Made by a program: the position numbers and the translations under genes. Positions 16,784 through 23,506 of a stretch of DNA of 33,519 bases are shown here, piece after piece. Each line of letters starts with the position of its first letter. The first letter of the stretch is position 1. The notes beneath the pieces are model-generated. The model was not told the DNA's origin, made no database searches, and was given only the letters and a program-made list of their open reading frames with translations. This DNA is from Aquirhabdus sp. Its GTDB lineage: Bacteria > Pseudomonadota > Gammaproteobacteria > Pseudomonadales > Moraxellaceae. The stretch is taken from contig JASLHI010000032.1 of assembly GCA_030149815.1 (NCBI GenBank), positions 1 to 33,519 of the forward strand, written 5' to 3'.

Positions 16784-17878
16784 ATGCGCTCTATTTTATT
16801 AACAACTTGCATCCTAGTTACTGGATCTTTTGAGATCTGTCACGCTGAAGACTCGACATCGCTCCTTGTACAAGCAGATGTGTACAGCGAACCCTTATCT
16901 ATTCACTCCTTTACAAATAACTGGCAAGGCTCTCCTTTGAAAAACGGTGATACAGCTTTTGCTCAAGGGAAAATAGAGTTACGCCAACAACAGGATTCAT
17001 TCCAATACGGTCTAGTCTGGCAATATGACTATCTGCTTAACTTCACTCCAGATACGGCAAAACTTTATTATCAAGTTAAAAATAACTTACCTCTCACACC
17101 CAACTCTAATTATGACTTATGGATTAAAGCGACTCATATCGAGAGCCAAGGCTTTCGATTTGGGTATACTTTTGACCTTAACCCCAAATGGCAATTCAAT
17201 ACGGGCATCAATATTCTTAAGGGCGTACAGCTTCTGCAAGGCGATTTCTCTGGTTTTGGCCAAACAAATTCAACTCAAGATACTAATAATCTCTTAAATT
17301 CTGTCAATAATCTGCAAGCAGGAATTAATTACGACTACAGTAAACCTGTACTCAAAGAACAAACACTAGGATGGGATCCAAACGCACCGACTGGTTATGG
17401 TCTTTCAATTGACATGAATTTGACTGGACTAATCACACCTGAATTAAAATTTGTATTTGCCGTTAACAATCTATACGGACAAATGTGGTGGAAGAATGTT
17501 CCCAACACGAGTTATAGCCTTGATTACGAATTAAATCGATTGCCTCATTTCGATGTCACAGGACAACTCTCCACAAAAAGTAGTTTTGAGCAAAAACTGC
17601 CGTATCGAATTGATAGTTCCCTCACCTATCAGCCTAATCAGTTACCTTGGTCAGCGAGCATCGCAGTATATGGTAATCAACTTATTGATCTCTGGCAGCT
17701 GAGTGCATATCGCGATATTGCTAGTTGTAAACTGGGAATCCATATCGAACCTCAAACCCATTCATATGGTCTATCGATTGGTCAAAAAAACTTTGGGCTG
17801 CAATATATGACTGACAACTTAAATACGAATCATGCCCAACGAATGAGTTTGGGGTTATATGGTCTATATCGATGGTGA
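16784..17878 (+). CDS. Predicted outer-membrane beta-barrel protein, function unknown
   Basis: I do not recognise the family. The 364 residues start with a signal peptide (MRSILLTTCILVTGSFEICHA, cleavage expected before EDS). The rest alternates polar and aromatic residues in strands (for example FQYGLVWQYDYLLNF, FRFGYTFDLNPKWQFNTGI, YGLSIDMNLTGLI, MSLGLYGLYRW) and ends in Trp, the typical last residue of barrels inserted by the BAM complex. There is no lipobox and no long hydrophobic helix. The ATG at 16784 has no ribosome site, and a terminator lies just upstream, so its promoter would have to overlap that short gap or expression relies on read-through. A poorer hairpin terminator follows. 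A channel or adhesin role is possible but unproven. Confidence 0.7.
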   Translation: MRSILLTTCILVTGSFEICHAEDSTSLLVQADVYSEPLSIHSFTNNWQGSPLKNGDTAFAQGKIELRQQQDSFQYGLVWQYDYLLNFTPDTAKLYYQVKNNLPLTPNSNYDLWIKATHIESQGFRFGYTFDLNPKWQFNTGINILKGVQLLQGDFSGFGQTNSTQDTNNLLNSVNNLQAGINYDYSKPVLKEQTLGWDPNAPTGYGLSIDMNLTGLITPELKFVFAVNNLYGQMWWKNVPNTSYSLDYELNRLPHFDVTGQLSTKSSFEQKLPYRIDSSLTYQPNQLPWSASIAVYGNQLIDLWQLSAYRDIASCKLGIHIEPQTHSYGLSIGQKNFGLQYMTDNLNTNHAQRMSLGLYGLYRW

Positions 17879-17897
17879 TTTGATCAATAATAATTCT

Positions 17898-17937
17898 TAT
17901 GGCGCAATATGCTTGGGCTTATTGCACCATATTTTTT
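17898..17937 (+). terminator. Probable terminator after the barrel gene
   Basis: A 12-base stem (17898-17909 with 17920-17931, one C-A mismatch) with a ten-base loop is followed by TTTTTT. It lies 19 bases after the stop codon and separates this gene from the convergent minus-strand cluster. Confidence 0.7.
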
Positions 17938-17964
17938 GATATTTTGGCATAAATCACAAACAAC

Positions 17965-19662
17965 CTACTTATGCCCGCCACTCGACCCATGATATCCGCC
18001 GTAATACCCCGACCCACTTGAACTTCTCCAACCTGACGATGAAGAATCATCATCTGAGGAAGAATTAAATAGCGCCACACAAAAAATCAATATCCCACCC
18101 CATACCCATAGCTTTGAATCATCGCTATAGCTACTCATAAAATCAGAGTCTTCAGCTGATTTCTCAATGATAAACGGCAAAAAGATAATACCAAATTGTG
18201 CGATCAGGGTTAGAAAAAATGAACCTGGACCAAATAACAAAATCGGAAAATTCACAATCCACAGAATAATACTGAGCCACTTGAGAATATTCTGACGAGG
18301 GCTTAAAGGCTCTTTTAAAGCTTCTGGTTTAGGCGGTTGTTTCTTACCGAATGCTTGGCGAACAAAGTAGCCAGAAATTGGGGTCGATAAACTCCAATTA
18401 ATTTCACTCTGATTGCGTTCAGAAACTAACGTGTCTACGCCATTTTTATATTCGATGATAAAGTTGGTATCACCAATCTTAATCCGCCAATTGAACGCAC
18501 CAACCGCGTATAACACGCGGCCTTGATACGCCCATTTACGATCCCAACGTTTCTCTTGAAAAAAAGCATTACCTGCTTTTTCTTCTGGCAGCTCATTCAG
18601 AACAACTGTCTTCTGCCAATGTTCTTCGCCACCATCCACCAACCAAAGAAAACTTGCTTCCAAGCTATACAGAAGATATTCAGTCCATAGACTAGATAGT
18701 GTTTCACTCACCTCTTCCATCTGCATAATGCCAATCACGACATATGCATGATCATCAAACGTGGCTTTATCACCCAGTGACAGCGCAGTTTTAAGCGTTG
18801 TGAGTTCTTTATGTTTGACCAATAACTCGGCTTTATCACCTGCAATCGCGACTTCTGCTCGACATGCAGGGCAAGCCAAATGTTCCGCCATTCCCATCAC
18901 ATAAGGAATCGGACTGCCGCAATTTGGACATTCTAAATTAGTGATTTTACCTTTGATTTTTCCAGTTGCAGATTGCAGCTGATCGACATCGCGTAACAAC
19001 TGAATTTTGAGACCATTCAGCGTGACTGCACGACCTTCATACACTTGTGGCGGATAGCCATCGCTGTAATCAAGGGTCATGAAGCGTGCTTGCACACGCA
19101 GGTCAGCGACAGAAGCTTGCCAACCTTTGCCAACAACAAACGGTAGTTCACCTTGCCCACCCGTGCATGTGGCTGTACGGTGATCCGTTACTCGATAGCT
19201 TGCCGATTTATAAGCAACAATCTGGTTAATTGACAATGCAGCGAATTGAGGTGCATCAGGTAGCGTACCTGTTTGCCGAGTTAGAACATACAGACCCGAT
19301 GCATCGGATAACCAACCATTTGTGCCATCATCGAACTGCAAATACCATTCATTCCAGAATCCATCGGTATATTGCAGTTGAATCCGCCCAATCAGGAAAA
19401 AGCCTAACCCATCCAGAAACCCACTACTGCCAATTTGCAGTGGTGAATAATCCTCGAGGATCGCCGACATCTTGCCTTGATCGCGGATGGTATTTTCATC
19501 ACGCAAGACAGTCGTTTGGCAATACTCACAGATAGCCATAACCGATGCAGAGGATCGAAACGAAACTTGCGCACCACAACTCGGACAAGCGGCACTGAAC
19601 GCCAGAAACTTTTTCTTGCTGGCGGGTGGATTTGGCGAAGACGGATTATTCGGATCAGTCAT
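17965..19662 (-). CDS. DUF4178 protein with two zinc ribbons and C-terminal membrane segments
   Basis: Function is unknown. The protein of 565 residues has two four-cysteine zinc-ribbon motifs: Cys26, Cys29, Cys45, Cys48 (ACPSCG ... CEYC) and Cys245, Cys248, Cys264, Cys267 (ECPNCG ... CPAC). Each is followed by a DUF4178-like unit (YSPLQIGSSGFLDG ... WNEWYLQFDDGTNGWLSD, and LSLGDKATFDDHAYVVIG ... EYLLYSLEASFLWL), so the body is an internal duplication. Near the C-terminus are about three hydrophobic segments (residues about 455-530). After them come an acidic stretch and a Ser/Gly/Tyr-rich tail (GYYGGYHGSSGGHK). It is the last gene of the six-gene polyamine/membrane cluster, 26 bases after the SPFH gene. 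DUF4178 genes commonly travel with SPFH, DUF350 and spermidine-synthase-like genes. Confidence 0.85.
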   Translation of the reverse strand: MTDPNNPSSPNPPASKKKFLAFSAACPSCGAQVSFRSSASVMAICEYCQTTVLRDENTIRDQGKMSAILEDYSPLQIGSSGFLDGLGFFLIGRIQLQYTDGFWNEWYLQFDDGTNGWLSDASGLYVLTRQTGTLPDAPQFAALSINQIVAYKSASYRVTDHRTATCTGGQGELPFVVGKGWQASVADLRVQARFMTLDYSDGYPPQVYEGRAVTLNGLKIQLLRDVDQLQSATGKIKGKITNLECPNCGSPIPYVMGMAEHLACPACRAEVAIAGDKAELLVKHKELTTLKTALSLGDKATFDDHAYVVIGIMQMEEVSETLSSLWTEYLLYSLEASFLWLVDGGEEHWQKTVVLNELPEEKAGNAFFQEKRWDRKWAYQGRVLYAVGAFNWRIKIGDTNFIIEYKNGVDTLVSERNQSEINWSLSTPISGYFVRQAFGKKQPPKPEALKEPLSPRQNILKWLSIILWIVNFPILLFGPGSFFLTLIAQFGIIFLPFIIEKSAEDSDFMSSYSDDSKLWVWGGILIFCVALFNSSSDDDSSSSGWRSSSGSGYYGGYHGSSGGHK

Positions 19663-19688
19663 ATCAACGACAACTCAACGGCAACTGA

Positions 19689-20717
19689 TCAATTCGACAA
19701 CGATTTAAGAATGTCCGCTTTAGTACTTTCAAAATCGACTTGTGTAATCAAACCTTGATCAAGTAACGCTTTCAGTTGACTTAATCGCGCGACTAAATCA
19801 GTCGGGGGTGCGACCGATGGTGCGGGTGTCGGATTAGCAGATTGTGCAGCTTGCCCTGTTGCATTTTGGATTGCACCAGCCATCACTTGTCCCATACCAA
19901 AACCAGCAGCCATGCCCGCGCCCACGCCCGCAAGACCACCTTCATTTTGCGCAGCAAGGGGAATTGAAGATGCGACTTGATATTGGGTGAACTTATTTAA
20001 ATCGCCCATCATACCCATCGAAATTCGAGTATCAATCGCTTTTTGCAATTCTTCTGGCAGGGACACATTTTCAACCACAAAGGCATCCAGCTTGAGTCCA
20101 TAACGTGCGAATAATGGTGTCATTGCAAGTTTCAATTGATCACCCATGACACCCTGATTTGCGGCTAAATCAAGGAATGGGATACCACTCGATGCAATCC
20201 CGCTACTGATGTTCGAAACGATCAAATTGCGTAATTGTGGTTCAACTTCTTCGCTGTTATAACTTGATTTTGCACCAGTAATTTCTTGATAGAAGGCTTT
20301 AGGATCAGCAATCTGATAAGAATACATCCCGAAAGCACGCAAACGTACCATATCAAAATCTTTATCGCGCAAGGTAATCGGCTGAGGTGTGCCCCATTTA
20401 CGACCCAATTGCAATTTGGTACTAAAGAAATAAACATCTGATTTAAACGGTGATGCAAAAAACTTATCCCAGTTTTTAAGATTGGTTAAAACAGGGAGCG
20501 TTTGTGTCGTCAATGTATGCAGTCCCGGCCCAAAAACATCCGCAACCTGCCCTTCATTGACAAAAACAGCAACCTGACTATCACGCACGGTCAGTTTACC
20601 GCCATTTTGGATCTCATTATCTTGCATAGGATAGCGCCACATCAAAACGCCATCGTCTTGCTGATCCCATTCAATAACATCAATAAACTGCTTGCGAATA
20701 AATGAACCAATACTCAT
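19689..20717 (-). CDS. SPFH (YdjI / virion-core type) protein with SHOCT-like tail
   Basis: SPFH proteins assemble on membranes and organise microdomains or bind membrane-active partners. This 342-residue member is of the soluble YdjI or 'virion core' type. It has IEWDQQDDGVLMWRYPMQDNEI near the start, TVRDSQVAVFVNEGQVADVFGPG, the WGTPQPITLRDKDFDMVRLRAFG strand block and a helical region with YGLKLDAFVVENVSLPEELQKAID. A Gly/Ala-rich stretch (AGVGAGMAAGFGMGQ) and a Pro linker follow. The end, about residues 309-341 (LSQLKALLDQGLITQVDFES), looks like a SHOCT domain. There is no membrane segment. GGGAG stands six bases before the ATG. In other bacteria YdjI-like proteins recruit or work with PspA-type envelope-stress factors. 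No PspA gene is present in this window. Confidence 0.88.
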   Translation of the reverse strand: MSIGSFIRKQFIDVIEWDQQDDGVLMWRYPMQDNEIQNGGKLTVRDSQVAVFVNEGQVADVFGPGLHTLTTQTLPVLTNLKNWDKFFASPFKSDVYFFSTKLQLGRKWGTPQPITLRDKDFDMVRLRAFGMYSYQIADPKAFYQEITGAKSSYNSEEVEPQLRNLIVSNISSGIASSGIPFLDLAANQGVMGDQLKLAMTPLFARYGLKLDAFVVENVSLPEELQKAIDTRISMGMMGDLNKFTQYQVASSIPLAAQNEGGLAGVGAGMAAGFGMGQVMAGAIQNATGQAAQSANPTPAPSVAPPTDLVARLSQLKALLDQGLITQVDFESTKADILKSLSN

Positions 20718-20798
20718 GACGCACTCCCTTTTTTAATTTCTAAACATACTCTAATTTTTTAATATCAACGATCTATTCTTACAATCACACCCTATCGA

Positions 20799-21233
20799 TT
20801 AAGACAAGCAGCCTGCATTTAGAATTCCCAGCGCCAAACCAATTGCACCAACGAACCCACCCACTGCAATATTATTATCCAACATTTGCTGCTTCAAATC
20901 AGGAATCAAACGCGCCGTAATCACATAGCCCAGAAGCTGCACAATCATCGCGGCTGTTGCCCATCCAACAAAGGCTGTAAAGCTCGCATGATAGATCGCA
21001 CAAGCAGCAAGCGTTAATGCAAAACCAATTACTGCTCCCGCAAAACTCAACGCTGCAGCACAATGACCCGCACGAATCAACGCCATTTCATTATAGGGGG
21101 TGAACCACATATAAATAGTTGAAAAAATAGTCGTGAGTACACCGCCACCAAGCAAATATAAAAGATAATTCAGCAAATAAGGCGTCACCAAATGGCTCAA
21201 GTCTTGCCCGATCGATTGTAATAAATCCTGCAT
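20799..21233 (-). CDS. DUF350 integral membrane protein
   Basis: The 144-residue protein is almost entirely hydrophobic, with four predicted helices (LLNYLLYLLGGGVLTTIFST, AALSFAGAVIGFALTLAACA, FTAFVGWATAAMIVQLLGYV, and IAVGGFVGAIGLALGILNAG). The polar HASFTAF and MLDNNIAVGGF motifs and the two-repeat layout are those of DUF350. The biochemical function of DUF350 is unknown; the family is recurrent beside spermidine-synthase-like, SpeD, SPFH and DUF4178 genes. The gap to speD is 47 bases and to the SPFH gene 81 bases, on the same strand. The ribosome site (AAGAT) is weak. Confidence 0.88.
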   Translation of the reverse strand: MQDLLQSIGQDLSHLVTPYLLNYLLYLLGGGVLTTIFSTIYMWFTPYNEMALIRAGHCAAALSFAGAVIGFALTLAACAIYHASFTAFVGWATAAMIVQLLGYVITARLIPDLKQQMLDNNIAVGGFVGAIGLALGILNAGCLS

Positions 21234-21280
21234 AATGATCTTATCCGTTTATTTCCCTGAATCATTAACTTCTAAAATAA

Positions 21281-21652
21281 TTAAGTGCGACTTCCACGAT
21301 TCACAGCATGACGCTCAACATTTTTTGGCGCAAACAAAGCAATGAGTTGATCAAATAACTGCTCCGCTTTTGCGCGGTTTTCACCTGTATGATTACAAAC
21401 ATACACGTCTAATGTGACATAGCCGTTTTGACCTTGCTCAGGCCAAGTATGCACTGCCACATGCGACTCTGCCAAGAGCACGACACCTGTGACTCCAATC
21501 GGTTCAAACTGATGAAAGCGTACACCCACAACCTGCATCTTAGCTTGCTGAACAGCGTTGACGATTTGCGGCTCAAGTTCGCCCAACGTCGTCAATAAAT
21601 CAGCTCTACACTGGCAATCATACAAATCAGCAATCAGATGGATTCCTTTCAT
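21281..21652 (-). CDS. speD: S-adenosylmethionine decarboxylase proenzyme (prokaryotic SpeD)
   Basis: SpeD decarboxylates S-adenosylmethionine to supply the aminopropyl group for spermidine synthesis. It cleaves itself at a Glu-Ser bond to make a pyruvoyl cofactor. From the ATG at 21652 the protein has 123 residues, as in small bacterial and archaeal enzymes. The cleavage site is LLAESHVAVHTWPE, giving Ser63 and catalytic His68. Cys86 (DVYVCNH) fits the catalytic Cys. The start overlaps the flavoprotein stop as ATGA, with AGGT upstream, which implies translational coupling. A longer reading from 21685 adds residues from inside the upstream gene and is rejected. The aminopropyl acceptor enzyme is the membrane synthase two genes upstream in the same cluster. 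Confidence 0.95.
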   Translation of the reverse strand: MKGIHLIADLYDCQCRADLLTTLGELEPQIVNAVQQAKMQVVGVRFHQFEPIGVTGVVLLAESHVAVHTWPEQGQNGYVTLDVYVCNHTGENRAKAEQLFDQLIALFAPKNVERHAVNRGSRT

Positions 21653-23277
21653 AGGATTCGACCTGCCGCTTGCCAACCCCACCAACTCGCTTCTTCAAAA
21701 ATAGAATAGCCCGATAAATCACTATGTGCAAACATCACTTTTTGATCCGCATCTCGAAGTGCCAATAAGCCTTTCTGAGATAAATAACCTTTAACTGGTG
21801 CACTCATCGCATGACCTCGCATCATGATTTCGACGCCCGCAACACAAGACCACAAATCAGTTCCATAGATCTTTATCACATCCTGTATTCCCACATCCAA
21901 TAACTCATGCACACTCGCTTGCTGCATCCATGCTCTGGCTAATGCGGGCTCTTGAGCAGCAAACGAATGATATGCCGTAAACACCGAATGCGGCGGACGT
22001 GCCACCCGAATCCATTGCTGTGTTGCAGTCACATAACCTAGGCTTTTACTACCGTAAACAATATTTTCCCATGACAGCGGTACATCGCCCACTTCACGCG
22101 GAAAACCGTTCAGCCAGATATTGGAAACCAGCCAAGGTACATGCGGCAATATATCTTGTTTTACATCAAAACCGTAATCTTTTAACTGTGGAAATACATG
22201 TTTGAGTACATGCAACGGCATGGCGCAAATCGCGCGTTTGGCGTGAATTAACGTAACTTTACCCTGCATATCCGTTGACCAAACCTGTACGCCATCGCGT
22301 GTCTCCACCAATTGCATTGCCGCTTGAGCAAGCTGTTGTGACAAGCTTGCTTTTGACAATTGTTGCGCCAATGGATTCAATCCAGAGCCCCACGTCAGCA
22401 GAGAAGTTTGATGCGGCTTTTCACTATCGTGAACTCGACTAGCAAAGTAATGAATCCCCGCCCATGCCGAGACTTTATCGCTGCCAAAACCGTAATCATC
22501 ACGACAGCCATAATCAAGATACCAACGAAAACTCGCGGATGTATATCCTTCAAGATCCAACCATTGATTAAAAGTCATCGTATCGAGTTTGCACCATTCA
22601 GCATCCTGCGAGGACAAGGCTATCGGAATAGCGAATAACACCTTACCATCCGAACCACGCTTGCCTTTCAAACTATTCACATAAGCAAAAAAACGTTGTT
22701 GTTGAATGAAATCAGCCGAACCTGCAGCCGCAGGCGGCATCACCGTATCATGCCAATATTGCTTACCACCGAGCCATAATCGCTCATCTGGCGCATGCAC
22801 GACACAGCGTTCATCGTAGCTATTAATATCGCCTAAATTCTGTCCTTGCAGAATGCCCAACGCACGAAGAATCTCTTGTACATGTGTTGATTCGGGTGTT
22901 GGAAATGGCAAATAATGCGCACCGCGTGGATAGCTCACATCTTGCCATTGACCACTACTCGCATTGCCGTATTGCTCAAAACCTTGCAGCAATAGAAAAT
23001 CCTTAAAACCCGCCTGAGCCAAGCGCCAGCCAGCCGTTAAACCCGCGACTCCACCACCGAGAATCACGGTATCTACATGCCGCTCACTACTCGGTGTTGG
23101 TAATGCCTTACTCCCCCAATCCCGCGCAAAGTGATGTCCTTCTTTCATCCCGCCATCAAGGACTTTAACTGGCAACCACGGTGGAATGATCGACCAAGAT
23201 GGCCAGCGGCATCCAGCCATCAAACTACTGGCTGCGACAAAACCAAGGCTGGCATTGAGAAAGTTACGACGATTCAT
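21649..23277 (-). CDS. Tat-exported FAD-dependent oxidoreductase with lipobox
   Basis: The 542-residue protein has a dinucleotide-binding motif typical of FAD enzymes (VDTVILGGGVAGLTAGWRL, glycines 74, 76 and 79) and a C-terminal FAD-contact region (VMFAHSDLSGYSIFEEASWW) like flavin amine oxidase and protoporphyrinogen oxidase relatives. The N-terminus reads MNRRNFLNASLGFVAASSLMAGC. It has a twin-arginine motif (RRNFL) and then a lipobox with Cys23, so the folded flavoprotein is probably exported by Tat and lipid-anchored outside the cytoplasm. The substrate is unknown. Its position between a polyamine aminopropyltransferase and speD, and the ATGA overlap with speD, suggest it may oxidise a polyamine or a related amine. 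That is inference from context only. Confidence 0.85.
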   Translation of the reverse strand: MNRRNFLNASLGFVAASSLMAGCRWPSWSIIPPWLPVKVLDGGMKEGHHFARDWGSKALPTPSSERHVDTVILGGGVAGLTAGWRLAQAGFKDFLLLQGFEQYGNASSGQWQDVSYPRGAHYLPFPTPESTHVQEILRALGILQGQNLGDINSYDERCVVHAPDERLWLGGKQYWHDTVMPPAAAGSADFIQQQRFFAYVNSLKGKRGSDGKVLFAIPIALSSQDAEWCKLDTMTFNQWLDLEGYTSASFRWYLDYGCRDDYGFGSDKVSAWAGIHYFASRVHDSEKPHQTSLLTWGSGLNPLAQQLSKASLSQQLAQAAMQLVETRDGVQVWSTDMQGKVTLIHAKRAICAMPLHVLKHVFPQLKDYGFDVKQDILPHVPWLVSNIWLNGFPREVGDVPLSWENIVYGSKSLGYVTATQQWIRVARPPHSVFTAYHSFAAQEPALARAWMQQASVHELLDVGIQDVIKIYGTDLWSCVAGVEIMMRGHAMSAPVKGYLSQKGLLALRDADQKVMFAHSDLSGYSIFEEASWWGWQAAGRIL

Positions 23278-23350
23278 GCAAATTGCTCAATCGGAAACAC
23301 GGAATATCCTTTTTCTATACTTATTCAAAATAAAACCATAATGTTTGTCT

Positions 23351-23443
23351 CCTTCCCCTTCAAGGGGAAGGTCGGGATGGGGGTGGTTTCAGAGAATGAA
23401 AGCAAGACCATCCCCATCTAAATCTTCCCCTTGAAGGGGAAGA
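23351..23443. repeat. Inverted pair of REP-like palindromic elements
   Basis: Two near-identical palindromes, at 23351-23371 and 23423-23443 (core CTTCCCCTT-N-AAGGGGAAG), stand in opposite orientation. Each has a G-rich tail facing inward (GGGATGGGGGTGG at 23374-23386 and, inverted, CCATCCCCATC at 23408-23418). The whole 93-base unit looks like a REP/BIME-type pair in the gap between the aminopropyltransferase and flavoprotein genes. No open reading frame or target-site duplication is visible. Confidence 0.8.
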
Positions 23444-23506
23444 CTTCCAAGAAAAAGCATTGCAAAATACTTCTCACCTGCTAATCAGGACATAGCCCTA
23501 CAAAAC

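Noticed and set aside
23351..23443. CRISPR array or transposon end
   Set aside because: Only two palindromes in inverted, not direct, order with a short spacer; no cas gene, transposase or target duplication.
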